Part shown: in pieces, positions 44,196 to 54,791 of the stretch
Layout: every line of letters starts with the position of its first letter
Numbering within the stretch: the stretch's first letter is position 1
Assembly (NCBI GenBank): GCA_963575745.1
Contig: CAUYUJ010014553.1
Coordinates: forward strand, 62,001 to 126,000
Source: Prorocentrum cordatum
Taxonomy: Eukaryota; Sar; Dinophyceae; Prorocentrales; Prorocentraceae
Reading direction: 5' to 3'
Length of the DNA: 64,000 bases
Notes under the pieces: generated by a model
Told to the model about the DNA's origin: nothing
What the model saw: the letters and a program-made list of their open reading frames with translations, nothing else
The model's database searches: none
Program-made: the position numbers and the translations under genes

Positions 44196-45135
44196 GGCGG
44201 CCTTTCCCCGCCCCAGTGAATGGCAGCCTGCACGGCCGCCGAGCCCAGAGGAGTCCAAACTCACAGGGGGACCATAGGGAGTGAAGGAGGAGCAGGCGGA
44301 ACACATCTCGTAAAATACAGCCACATCCCCCAGTTTCTCTTCGTCCTCCTTGCCCCGTCCTTGCCGCTCCTCCAGATTCCTTCTCCCACTCCGGCCCCTC
44401 CCTCTCCTCCTTCTCCTCCTCCTCATCCTCATCCTCCCCCTCCTGCTCTATGCGCCGTTGCGGTTTTAAGTGCGAGGGCGCAAGGGTGACAGGGCGCAAG
44501 GGTTGCACCGTTGTGGCTGGCAGCCCTGTCTCAAAAGATTTGGTTTTTATTGTTGACTCCCCCCCGGCCCCCCGCCCTCTTGGGAATTATGCTCCCCCGG
44601 GAGCCTCCAGGGGCCAGGATGCAGGGCGCACGGGTGCAAGATTGCAAGGGTAAAAAGTGCCAGGGTGCAAGGGTGTACGGGTGCAGGGGTGTAAGGTCGC
44701 AAGGCGCCCTTGCAAGGGTGTAAGGGTGCAGAGGTGCAAGAGGGCCAGGGCGCACGGAAGAGTGCAAGGCCGTAAGGGTGCAAAGGTGCAAGGGGGCAAG
44801 GGTGCAAGGGTGCAAGGCCGTAAGGGTGCAACGGTGCAAGGGGGCAAGGGTGCCAGGGTGTACGGGCGCAAGGCCGCACGGGTGCAACATTGCAAGGGTG
44901 CGAGGGTGTAAGGGTGCAAGGGTGTAAGGGTGCAGCGGTGCAAGGGTGCATGTGTACAAAGGGGTCAAGGTGCAAGGGTGCAAGGGTGTAAGGGCGCAGC
45001 GGTGCAAGGACGCATGTGTACAAGGGGGTAAAGGTGCAAGGGTGCAAGGGTGCAAGGGTGCAGCGGTGCAAGGGCGCATGTGTACAAGGGGGTAAAGGTG
45101 CAAGGGTGCAAGGGTGTACGGTTTCAAGGCACCTC
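44196..45135 (+). repeat. flanking block and CAAGGGTG array
   Basis: 44196-44440 is a flanking block with a CTCCTTCTCCTCC run. 44450-45130 is a degenerate array of AAGGGTGCAAGGGTGTAAGG. Minus-strand frames reading LHPCTLAPL strings are repeat artefacts. Confidence 0.75.
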
Positions 45136-45189
45136 GATGTCCGGGTGGGTTGGGTTCTTCGCTCCTGGGCGAGTGCGCAAACGCCACTC

Positions 45190-45660
45190 TAGATCGAGAA
45201 GCTCTGGAGGAGGAGGAGGAGGAGGGTGTGGAACTGAGGAAGAGAGGGCAAGGGGGGAGGAGGAGGAGGAGGAGAAGGAGGGGGAGGAGGAGGAGGAGGA
45301 GGAGGAGTACGTCAGGAACAAGGGGGAGCAAAGACGAGGGCGAGGAGGAGGAGGAGGAGGAAGACGGAGGAGGAGGAGGAGGAGGAGGAGGAGGAGGAGG
45401 AGGAGGAGGAGGAGGAGGAGGAGGACGTGCCTCCGCCCGCGCGTGCCCCGCGCGCGCCCCGCGCGTGCTCCGCGCATGTTTGCTTGCACGGGGGGGGGCT
45501 CGCTCTCCGCCTCCTCCTCCTCCTCCTCCTCCTTCCCCTCCTCCTCCTCTTCGTCCTCCTCCTCCTCTTCGTCCTCCTCCTCCTCTTCGTCCTCCTCCTC
45601 CTCTTCGTCCTCCTCCTCCTTCTCCTTCTCAACCTCCTACTTCCCCCCTCCTGCACGTTC
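45190..45660. repeat. (GGA)n / (CTC)n inverted tracts
   Basis: A GGA/GAG tract (45200-45425) and a CTC/CCT tract (45500-45640) face each other across about 75 bases of CG-rich sequence with GCGCGCCCCGCGCG. They could fold into one long imperfect hairpin. Confidence 0.75.
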
Positions 45661-46055
45661 GTCGTCGTCGTCGTCGTCATCTTCCCCCTCGCTTCCTGGG
45701 CAGGCGGCGGATGTGGCCTTTGCGAGGGTCGGCCCCCTCCCTCCCCCCCGCCCGCACACAACCACACACACAAACACACGCACAACGCGCACGCACACGG
45801 ACACGCACACGCACTCAACCACACAAACACGGACGACCACGACAAACACTCCCGCAAGCACACAAACAGACGAACACACATACACAAACAAACAAACAAA
45901 CACGAACACGCACAAGCACACACACAAGCACCACCACACGCAACACACAACCACACCCATTTGCGCACACATAAGCACACACACACGACACCCGGCAACA
46001 AAAAGCACAATCGATTCATAGAGCCAGCGAGGAGTATCGTCACCACCGCCACTGC
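45661..46055 (+). repeat. CGTCGT run and CA-rich low complexity
   Basis: A short CGTCGTCGTC run is followed by about 240 bases of CACACAAACACACGCAC-type sequence up to about 45990. It directly precedes the spliced-leader-like site. Confidence 0.75.
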
Positions 46056-46060
46056 CAGCA

Positions 46061-46082
46061 CCACGAGCCACTTTGGCTCAAC
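46061..46082 (+). other. possible relict spliced-leader sequence
   Basis: AGCCACTTTGGCTCAA matches 15 of 16 bases of the leader's 3' part (AGCCATTTTGGCTCAA). The first five bases do not match. It ends 2-3 bases before the ATG at 46085, where a leader of a retroposed mRNA would be. Moderate support for retroposition. Confidence 0.5.
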
Positions 46083-46084
46083 CC

Positions 46085-48952
46085 ATGACGGGGCGCAGCC
46101 GAATCCCCAGGGCTGTGTGGGATCCCTACCTCCCCACAGAGGTGGCACAGCTCGACCAAGTGGCCTCGTGGGATCCGTACTTCCCCGGAGGGCAAGCGGA
46201 GGCCGCCCCTCGGCCGTCCTTGCGGCAGTCTCGCCGCCCATCTGTCCACGTTCCGTGGGCCGCCAGGTCCCCGCGCAGGCGCCGATCAGACGCGGGCACG
46301 CGGAGAACCACGGCCACCCCGCCGCAGCCGGGGCTCCTGCCCGCACCGCGGCCGCCCCGCGCCGTTGCCGTTCGGCCTCCGTTGGGCAGAGGTTCCGCCG
46401 CTGATCCTGCGAGACCGCCGCAGGCCAGCGCCCCGCCGCGCAATTCGCGGCACGCCGCGGAACGCCTGGGAGACGCCGCCGCCAGGGTAGCAGCAGGGAG
46501 AACCGACGCAGTTTTGCAGGAGCTGCTGAAGTGCTCGCTCCTCTGCCCTGAAACGCTCGGCGTGATGGCGCCGCCGTCCCAGAAACTTTCCGCTGGCGTT
46601 TCTGCGAGGCTTCAAGGTGGGGACGTCTTCGTCCTCGCAGTGTACACGAGGTGGCGTGTCCTGCGCGCCGACGTCGTGCCTCTGCGCAGGGACGGAGATG
46701 GCTGGGTCGCGCGCCTTCGCGACGCACGGACGGTGGACGCGCGATCCTTGACGGAAGTGCACACCTGCTTCACGCCGAGGCCGGACGAGATTGGCAGGGG
46801 CGCGAGCGTCCATTTCCAACGGCGCGCCCCCTTGGAAGCCGAGGGCGCAACTTCGAGCATGGCCTTCGCGCCCGCGCGCGGCCTTGCCAACCAATGGGCC
46901 GCGCGCGTGGCGGTGCCGCGGGACCCCGCCGAGACGACGCAGCTTTGCGGCCGCGCGGCCGAAATCCAGCCCCAGGCTTTGCGGGACCATGCTGCCGCCA
47001 GCGCTGCGCTGGGAAACCCGCACGGCGCGTATCCACGAAATGATCGAGTTGTGCAAGTACGCTACGTCCTCGATGTTCCTCTCCCGATGCCGTTTGACGT
47101 GCGCCCTTGGCGTTGCACGGCGCCTTGCGTCAGAGTGTTCCCAGTCGGTGACGCGGATATACGCCGCGCGTTCCCTGGCACCCTCGTGCACGAGCCCCCC
47201 AAGGAGGCGCCGATCTACATGACAGCGGCCTTCCTCGTACTCGTCATCCAGAGCTTCTACGAGGAGCTGAACGTACGCGCCGTTCGCCGCAGGGTTCTCA
47301 GCCTGTACGCTGCCAATGCGTTATCTTTGCAGCTCGGCTCTGGCGCGGCCGCCGCCGCGACGGCGGTGCCGCCACAGGGTGCTTTGCGGTCCATGCTCAA
47401 GGTGGCGCTCGGCAATTTCTTGGACATTGCCGTGGCTCGCGTGCAGCGCCTCCAGTGCTTGTACAATGGTCCGCTGGCCTTCAGACCAAATTCTTCGTCA
47501 GAGCCCACGGGGCGAGGGGCGGGATAATGGGGCGGGTGGCAGGGCGGGGGGGCAGCGCCTCGCTTGCCAACGGGTCTGAAGATCAGCGGGCCTCCAGGTC
47601 AAGTGATCCGAGGCGACGGCAACTTCAAGCTGGCGAAGCGGGTATGCATGCGTCTCTGGGGAAGGCGCTTCCCTCTGCGGCCGTACACTGTCGTCTTGGC
47701 GTGGACCGGGACAGACGGTAGCCTTTTGCAGCCCGTGGCTCTGAAGCGCGGAGAGACGCTCAACTGCATCGTCGAAGACTTGGCGCCGCTGCTGGACTCC
47801 ATCAAAGCAACCCGCCTCGCTGAGGGTCTGCCGCCGGAGGCGTGCGCCCCCGCCTTCCATGCCACTGACAATTTCCGCAGTCAGCGCAATCGGCTTTGTG
47901 CCCTGTACAGGCAGAAGTGGCCAGAACTTCACACACGCGCGCTTGCGCGCACTCCGCTGGGCGACGCGGCAGGCAGCGCGGACGTGGATTCTTGCCCGAC
48001 CTGCATCACTGGCGACCCAAGGCATGACGTCATCGCCCTGAGGAAGCTGGTACCTCCCACGTGCAACGACTGGCGCGATTTTATTGCCGACCACACCGAC
48101 GCTTTGAACCGCTTGTCCGCGCCCCTCCCGCCAGCGCCGACCCTGGGGGCCTTGCCCTCGCCGCCCTCGCTGGCGGCGCGGCGCCTCTTGCGTTTCGGCG
48201 TGGAGCAGCCCGCCACCGCTTTCGGCCAGGAGATTTCCCGGCGCCCGCGGGCTGCGCGGGAGCTCAGGCAGCTGCTCGGCTCCGCGGGCGCGTTGCGGTC
48301 TCCCGTTTGGCAGGAGGAATTCCAAGCAATTCCGCCACGAGGGGCCCTCGAGCGATTGGCGAAGCGCCTGGGGGGCACCTTGCACCCTGACAACGGATTC
48401 CACAACTTCCTGGACCAGTCGGGCTTCAAGAAGGAGATCCGCCGCCTCAGGAAGTGGTGCAAGGCTGGGAGGAGGTTGACCCGCGCCCGGAGGGGAATGA
48501 TCCGGAGCGACACGGCGCCCGCGCAGGTACGGGGAGTGCGCGCCGTGTTCAACGCGAAAGTCAGAACACATTATCGGCGGCTTCTGCAGAGCGCCAGGCT
48601 GGAAGGCTTGTTCGCGTGGCGCGATGCCGCCGTGGCCATTCGGGCAGCGGGGGTCGCGGTGCAGAGCGGCACCGTTTCGGTCGAGCGCGTCTGGAGCAGT
48701 CTGCTCGACATGTTTCCAGACCAGGCCCGGAACATCAGCCCCGAGTGGTTCGCTTTGTGCAGTAAGGTGGCTTTCCTGCGGTTCAACTACAGGCACTTTC
48801 ACGCGGGCCGGTCGCCCCCCTGGTGCGACGGGGACCCGCTGATGGCGGAGAGGCTGGACCACTTGGCCGCCCAGCTGCGGCTCATGGCGGACGAGGGCCC
48901 CGACGACGGCGCGGAGGGCGCAATGGCGGCACTTTACCGGCCTTTCTCCTGA
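46085..48952 (+). CDS. transposase-like protein with one internal stop
   Basis: Frame from ATG 46085 to TGA 48950-48952, broken only by TAA at 47525-47527. It resumes in the same frame, so it is a single-stop pseudogene, a readthrough gene, or contains a tiny intron. The N-terminal 110 residues are basic and Pro-rich. A conserved-looking region GDADIRRAFPGTLVHEPP and FLVLVIQSFYEELNVRAVRRR precedes the break. After it, GDGNFKLAKR (Asp 47615), HATDNFRSQ (Asp 47867) and SVERVWSSL (Glu 48683) could be a DDE triad with 84- and about 270-residue spacing, as in transposases with a large helical insert. CPTCITGDPRHD may bind zinc. I cannot name the superfamily. No terminal repeats of a parent transposon were seen. 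Confidence 0.6.
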
Positions 48953-48960
48953 GGCCGCTG

Positions 48961-48993
48961 CCGCGGAGCTGGCGGTGGCCGCCAGCTCCGCGG
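48961..48993. other. GC-rich hairpin, 3' of the transposase-like gene
   Basis: Perfect 15-base arms CCGCGGAGCTGGCGG / CCGCCAGCTCCGCGG with a TGG loop, starting 8 bases after the stop codon. The core CTGGCGG-NGG-CCGCCAG recurs at 49128, 58921 and 60101. Confidence 0.85.
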
Positions 48994-49127
48994 GATCTGC
49001 GGCCATCCCAGGGCTCTCGGAGTACCTGCGTGGCGACCGAGGCGGGGCGCCCGGGCGTGGCCGCGCGGGGGGCTCCGTTGAGCCAGGACCTGGACGTGGG
49101 CGAGCGAGGGCCTGAGCCAGGTGCTGA

Positions 49128-49152
49128 GGAGCTGGCGGCGGCCGCCAGCTCC
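49128..49152. other. GC-rich hairpin, second copy
   Basis: Eleven-base perfect arms GGAGCTGGCGG / CCGCCAGCTCC with a CGG loop, 135 bases downstream of the first. Confidence 0.85.
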
Positions 49153-49704
49153 GCGGCGCCCGAGTATGGCCCGGGCGGCTGGGAAAACCGTGGCCGCGCG
49201 ATCGGGCGTTCGCCTAGGTGCCTGAGTGTTTCCTCGGGCGCCCCGGTACGTGCATGCGGCCTTGGGCCAACGCTTGGCCATCACGCCATCAGCATCACCA
49301 CGGTCATCAGCACCACCATCATCCATACTCATCATCACCAGTATCACCATGATCATCGTGATCATTATCGTCACCTCCTCCTCCTCCTCCTCCTTTTCCT
49401 TTTCCTCCCTTTCCGCCTCTTCTCAGCGCCTCCCCTCCCTCCTCCTCCTCCTCCCCCTCCTCCCCCTCCTCCCCCCCTCTCCCCGCGCGCGCCCTGTGCT
49501 TGGTCAAAAGGTCCAAAAGGTTCTCTGCCTCTCATCATTCCCCCGGATCCCTCTCTTGGCGCCGTCTTTGTAGCAGAGAGCAGCGCGATTATGAGGAGGC
49601 ACGGGGGGGAGGGAAGGGTGATGAGAAAAGAGAGGAGGAGGGGGAGAAACGGAAAGAGCGCCCTCAGGAACCTGCCCGAGATGGCTCATGGCACCCTTCG
49701 CTCT
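49153..49704. other. low-complexity spacer, no gene
   Basis: CATCACCATCATC-type repeats (49290-49370) and a CTC/CTT pyrimidine tract (49375-49490) are followed by a mixed stretch with GGAGGAGG. No gene recognised. Confidence 0.5.
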
Positions 49705-49965
49705 CGGGAGCCTTGGTGTTGAGAGCTTGTTAAGTCGCCTCCCGTTCCCTAGCCTTGGTGGTAAGAGCTTGTTACGTCGGCTCCCGTTCCATAGCCTTGG
49801 TGGTAAGAGCTTGTTACGTCGCCTCCCGTTCCATAGCCTTGGGTGTATTAGCTTGTTACATCGCCTCCCGTTCCCTAGCCTTGGTGGTAAGAGCTTGTTA
49901 CGTCGCCTCCCGTTCCTTAGCCTTGGTGGTATGAGCTTGTTACGTCACCGTTCGCTGTTGGGAGC
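49705..49965 (+). repeat. 42-bp tandem repeat
   Basis: AGCCTTGG recurs at 49751, 49793, 49835, 49877 and 49919, an exact 42-base period. Units read AAGAGCTTGTTACGTCGCC and CCCGTTCC. The frame encodes 14-residue SLGGKSLLRRLPF repeats and is probably fortuitous. Relatives of the unit appear inside the long inverted repeat downstream. Confidence 0.9.
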
Positions 49966-50706
49966 CTTGGTGTGAAGAGCTTTTTGCGTTACCGATCGCT
50001 CTTTTATTTGGCGTCTCTGTGCCTTCTTGGCGGTCCTTTTGGGGCGATTTTGGGGCCCATTTGGGCTGTCTTGGGGCCCTCTCTTGGGCAGTCTTGGGGC
50101 CCTTTTGGGCCGTCTGGGGGCAGCTTGGAGGCCATTGGCCGTCTTGGGGACTCTCTTCGGGGCCTCTTGGGGCGGTCTTGGGAGTCTGTTGGGGCTCTCT
50201 TGGGCCTCTCCTGGGCCGTCTTGGTGCTCTCTTGGGCCGTTTCGGGGCCCTCTTGGGCCGTCTTGGAGCCCTCTTGGGCCGTTTTCGGGCGCTTCTGGCG
50301 GCCTCTTAGGCTGTCTTGGGACGATCTTTGGAGCCCTCTTGGGCCGTTTTCGGGCGCTTCTGGCGGCCTCTTAGGCTGTCTTGGGACGATCTTTGGAGCC
50401 TCCTGGGCCGTTTTCGGCCGTTCTTGGCCCGACAAAGCGAAATCCCGAAAAACCATCAAAAAACATTGAAAAATCAATGATTTTCGCCTCCTCGGGGACT
50501 CTTGGGAAAGCTCTTGGAGGCCACTTGGGCCATCTTCGGGGCCTCTTGGACCGTCTTGGAGCCATCTTAGGGCGTCTTGGAGGCCTCTTTGACCGTCTTG
50601 GAGCCATCTTAGGCCGTCTTGGAGCGCTCTTCGGCCGTCTTGGACCCGTCTTGCGCCTCTCTCGGGCCGTCTTGGGCGCCTCTTGGGCCGTCTTGGACGC
50701 CTCTGG
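49966..50706 (+). repeat. CTTGGG array with AAAATCAATGATTTT, copy 4
   Basis: Starts GTGTGAAGAGCTTTTTGCGT (also at 51380), then degenerate TCTTGGGCCGTCTTGG units. 50281-50335 is duplicated at about 50341-50395. The near-palindrome AAAATCAATGATTTT sits near 50470. Confidence 0.8.
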
Positions 50707-51578
50707 GGCCGTCTAAGGGGGGGGGGGCGGCCAGTAGACGAGGTTATCCGGGCTTCGCCCCTCCCCTGGAACCCCTCCCTTTAGGGCTTCGCCCCACTAG
50801 AACGTCATCGCTCGTACCTCGCTCTTTCCGTTAAAAGGTCGTCAGAAGGCCCAGAGACGCCAAATAAGAGAGCGATCGGTAACGCAAAAAGCGCTTCACA
50901 CCAAGGCTCCCAACAGCGAACGATGACGTGACAAGCTCGCAACACCACGGCTCTTTAGAGCGAACGGTTACGCAAACAATTCTCGACACCAAGGTTCCCA
51001 ATAGCGAGCGGCAACCTCAACATCTCTGAACACCAAGGCTCCCAAGAGCGAGCGGCGCGTTACATAATCGATTTCTGGTTATGTGTGTGGGGGTTGCGGG
51101 CTACGAACCCCTATGAGCCTCGTCATCCGCTTCTTCTTCTTGCTGCATCAAAGCGAGCCGCGACCACGAATAATCGCGGGAAGACAATGGCCACAAAATG
51201 GCGTCGCAGGGGGCTCGCTTCAGCATAGACCAGCGGTAGGATGAGCGGCGGGGTTCATAGATGGAGCGGGTGAAGAACCGCCGCTGGGAACCTTGGTGTC
51301 GAGAATTGTTTGCGTAACCGTTCGCTCTAAAGAGCCGTGGTGTTGCGAGCTTGTCACGTCATCGTTCGCTGTTGGGAGCCTTGGTGTGAAGCGCTTTTTG
51401 CGTTACCGATCGCTCTCTTATTTGGCGTCTCTGGGCCTTCTGACGACCTTTTAACGGAAAGAGCGAGGTACGAGCGATGACGTTCTAGTGGGGCGAAACC
51501 CTAAAGGGAGGAGTTCCAGGGGAGGGGCGAAGCCCGGATAACCTCGTCTACTGGCCGCCCCCCCCCCTTAGACGGCCC
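50707..51578. repeat. long inverted repeat, 294-base arms
   Basis: The left arm 50707-51000 and right arm 51285-51578 are reverse complements with about two substitutions outside the G-run, around a 284-base spacer (51001-51284). Outside it the left flank is a TCTTGGGCCGTC array and the right flank its reverse complement, so the palindrome extends further in degenerate form. The spacer has no gene. Recent duplication, gene conversion or an assembly artefact could each explain it. Confidence 0.85.
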
Positions 51579-51777
51579 AAGAGCGCTCCAAGACGGCCCA
51601 AGACCATCGAAAAGCGCTCCGAGACGGCCCAAGAGCGCTCCAAGACGGCACAGCTTAGACGATCTCAGCCTCTAACGCTTTCCAAGTCTCTCGAGCCTTC
51701 CAAGCCTCCGACGGTTTCTCCCGTCTCCCACGTTTTCGACGACCTTCCCACATATCCCAAGCTTCACATGTCACCGA
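51579..51777 (-). repeat. reverse CTTGGG-type units before the retrogene
   Basis: CAAGACGGCCCAAGAGCGCTC units (to about 51655), then TC-rich sequence up to the spliced-leader relict. Confidence 0.65.
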
Positions 51778-51799
51778 TCCGTAGCCTTTTTGGCTCGAG
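51778..51799 (+). other. relict dinoflagellate spliced leader
   Basis: Starts TCCGTAGCC and ends TTTTTGGCTCGAG. Against the 22-base dinoflagellate leader (DCCGTAGCCATTTTGGCTCAAG split at CCA) only positions 10 (A to T) and 20 (A to G) differ. No GT donor follows directly, so it is not an SL RNA gene. It lies 90 bases before the ATG of the next gene and marks a reinserted processed mRNA. Confidence 0.85.
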
Positions 51800-51889
51800 A
51801 GGTGCTCTTGTGGGGGTGAGGCGGGGGGTGCGGCCGGGGCGTGGCCGCGCGCTTTCGCCCGTCACGGGAGCGAGTCGGTAGCCGCTAGG

Positions 51890-53380
51890 ATGGCTTTGCC
51901 GGCGGCAGCTGCGGAGGTTGAGGCGCTCCTGGTGCGAGCCGCCCAGAGTTCCAGAAGCACGTGTTTGCCGGAGGTGCTCAGGCATCACCAGGGCTTAATG
52001 AAAAACGACTCTACCTTTCCAATTTTCATTGGGTCCGAGGCTCTGTGTGCCTCCTTTAGGGTCGGGTGATACCTCGGTGATCTCGGGGCTTGGAGGTTCG
52101 CAGTTCAATGTTTGTAGAATCGTTTTTCATTGTTCCTTAGGCTTCCAGCAGCTCGGGGCTGCCGGTACACAGCGCCGAAGTACCTTGCTCTTATGCACAG
52201 GCTGCGGCGCGTGCTCGTCGCCAACCGGGCTGCGCAAAGTGGCCGCCTCGAAGCGGAGCTCGTCCGCTTTGCACGCGCGGAGGGCTGCCTGTCAGTTTCC
52301 GCGGCGCTTCGCGGAGTGCCCGGTGCTCCGACAGGTCGCGACCAACGGAAGGTTAAGAGATTCCGGAAACTCGCCGCTGTGATTCTGGAGAATCGCGCCC
52401 GGAAGGCGACGGGTAGAGCTCGCCGGCGCGTTCTCCAGGGCTCCCGGAGAGCGGAGGCGGCGAAAGCGCGCCAGCAGGCGGCGGCCCGGACGCTCCTGCT
52501 TCGAGGAACGGTGGGGCCAGAGGTGGCAGCTCGCATCCACCTCTGGCGACAGCACCGCCGCGTGCCGCGCCCTGCCCGGCAGCCGGTTTGGGGCTGCGCT
52601 TCCAAGGGGCCCAACACCCCGAGGGACCTCGAACGAGGAGTGCGGTACTTCTTCGCGCACTGGGCTTACGACCAGGAGCGCCACGACCTCGCCGAGGAGG
52701 TGGCCGGCGACCTCCGCAGCAACCGCGGCCGGCCGCTCCTGGAGTGGCTCCGGACGCGGCGCCACTGCAGGGCCACCTTTGAAGGGTCGGCCCACACGCA
52801 GGCTCTCCGGCGAGCGGGGGCTCGCCTGGGAGACGAAGGCCGCCGACGACTTTTCCTCTTGAACTTTGCCGGCTGCAACAAGCGCGAGCTGGTGGTGAAG
52901 CACGCGGAGCTAGTGCGCACCACCAAGGACGCGCAGGCTCTCTGCGACAAGGCCTGGGCACTCTGGTGCGAGCGGGCGCCCTACCTGGCGTCTGTCCCCG
53001 TGAGCGGCGCCACGGTGAAGCTGGGGGGGCTCCGGGGTTTGGCGGCTGCCGAGCAGGCCGGGAAGGCGGCACTCGGTGTCTGTGCGATGTTGCTGGAGCC
53101 GGGCTGTTACGGGAGCAGCGTGCTCCAGCAGCTCTGCGTGCGGAGGCTCACCGGAGTTAGCGTGGAGGAGGTGTGGACGGAGTTTTCCGGAAAGTACGCC
53201 CCTCGCGGTTTCTCCCCGGCCGCCGCGGCGGTGCGCTGGCGGGCCGTCGCGTTGTGCCTCACGGCGCACTGGCCCGCTGTTTTACGGCGCGCCGCGCTCC
53301 GGGCCATCGACGCGGCGGCCTGCGAGCACTCGTACTGCGAGTACCGGAAGTTCAAGGACGAATCCACAGCGGTGCGCTAA
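51890..53380 (+). CDS. retrogene-like basic protein, two exons
   Basis: Exon 1 runs from ATG 51890 (first ATG after the spliced-leader relict, MALPAAAAEVEALLVRAAQ) to about 51990. Exon 2 runs from 52141 to TAA 53378-53380. Removing 150 bases restores one frame: HHQ then LPAARGCRYTAPKYLALMH. The product is about 447 residues and Arg/Ala-rich. An HRLRRVLVANRAAQSGRLE helix and a KVKRFRKLAAVILENRARK basic stretch come first, then GVRYFFAHWAYDQERHDL, FLLNFAGCNKRELVVKH, and a C-terminal CYGSSVLQQLCVRRLTGVSVEEVW. I recognise no family; the C-terminal part vaguely recalls the transposase-like protein at 46085. Nuclear or nucleic-acid binding is only inferred from charge. The open exon 2 suggests it is or was expressed. 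Confidence 0.65.
51991..52140 (+). mobile_element. TIR-bounded intron (introner-like) of the retrogene
   Basis: Contains inverted repeats AATGAAAAACGACTCT (51997-52012) and AGAATCGTTTTTCATT (52116-52131), 15 of 16 matching. AGGGCTT (51990-51996) and AGGCTT (52139-52144) flank it as a likely target duplication. It has in-frame stops (including TAG 52115). It ends in CCTTAG; the donor that keeps frame is GG rather than GT or GC, so the exact left edge may differ by a few bases. Confidence 0.7.
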
Positions 53381-54130
53381 GACGCACACAACAGCAGCTC
53401 GAGGGGAAGGGGCGCCTCGAAAAAAAATATTCACTGCGTGGAGCTCCCCATATGTGCATCTACTCGCATGGACCTGTCCGCCGTGAATGTCTAGGCGCAA
53501 GAGCTTTCGAATACTAACGGGTTTCAGTTGTGACGGTCTGGACATCAATCTAACTGCGAATGAATTGGAGTGTGAATGAGCCTCAGGAGTACGTTCGCGT
53601 CTCTGTGCATGAGCCTGGGGCCTCCTGGGGCCTCCTGAACCTACTGGGGCTTCCTGGGGTCTCCAGGAGCCTCTTGGGACCTCCTGGGACCTCCTAGGAA
53701 GGTTTCGTGCCCCAGGAGAGGCGCAATCTATAGCAACAGACGTACATAAAACATTGCGGATTAGAGCCACAGGAGAAGGGCAATCTATAGGAACACGCGT
53801 AAAACACCAAGGACTCGTGCCCCAGGAGAGGCCCAATACATACGAACATGAATAAAACATTTAGGATTGTGTACACAGGAGAAGTACGGCTGGGTATGAG
53901 TAAGTCTGTGTATGAGTAAGTCTCTGTATGAGTATGTCTGAGTGTGAGTAAGTCTGAGTATGAGTAGATCTGAGTATGAGTAAGTCTGAGTATGAGTAAG
54001 TCTGTGTATCATGAGCAAGTCTGAGTATGAGTAAGCCCGACAGGAGGGGAGGAGAAATGAGGAGGAGGAAGGAGGAGGAGTAGGAGGCGTCCAAGTAACA
54101 ACAAGGACCCCATCTTAGGATATGGGGAAC
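53381..54130 (+). repeat. mixed repeats downstream of the retrogene
   Basis: Contains GAGCTCCCCATATGTGCATC (53440, shared with 12227), CTCCTGGGGCCTCCTG units (53610-53700), three units of about 57 bases with GTGCCCCAGGAGAGG and AACATTTAGGATT-like ends (53700-53875), and the third GAGTATGAGTAAGTCT array with its conserved GGCGTCCAAGTAA end (53890-54125). Confidence 0.75.
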
Positions 54131-54791
54131 TATCTACACATCTGTCCGGCCCGGGTTTTCCCTCGGAGCTCCGGGTTTTCTCCGAGTGTAGTTGAGACTG
54201 CTGCCTATCTCGAAACCAGCGACTTCGCTGAGTGCACTAGAGATGCCCCCCTCCCTCTTCCCCTTTGTCCCTCTCCCATCCGCCTCCACTCTTACTTTCA
54301 CCCTCGCTTCCAGATTTTCTCTCCCCGCTTCTCCGACCTCCGGATTCCGGGGTCGCGACATTCTACCCTCTCCAAGAGATCCCCAAGACGGCCCAAGTGG
54401 GCTCCCAGAGGCTTCCCAGGAGGCCCCCGAGGAGAGAAACAATGTGAGTGGGCGCTCCCGGGGAGTTACATGTGACCGGGCGCTCCCGGGGGCTTAGGTA
54501 AAGGTCGTCATCAGGTTTCTGATTATGAGGGTCATGGGCACAAATGCGCGGGAAGAAAATTGGAACAGAAGGCCGAGAAAACTGGAGAAAGCTGCAGCAA
54601 GCTGGGGATAGAAAGCCCTATCCACTACCATCGAGGAGGGGGAGGAGGAGGAGGAGGAGGAGGAGGAGGAGGAGGAGGAGGAAGAGGAGGAAGAACAAGA
54701 GTGTCAGGCCGCAAAGGAGAACGGTGGCCCCGAAGCCACGCAGGCTCTACAAACGCCCGCGGCCAGAGGGCGCCTGGGCGCCCCGCGCGCT
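54131..54791 (+). other. upstream region of the multidomain gene
   Basis: Two GGGCGCTCCCGGGG repeats (about 54446-54492) and a GGA run (54640-54690). No leader relict or other gene found. Confidence 0.45.

Noticed and set aside
51778-51830. An SL RNA gene
   Set aside because: No GT donor follows the leader and no Sm-like site was seen; an ATG-led gene follows instead, which fits a retroposed mRNA.
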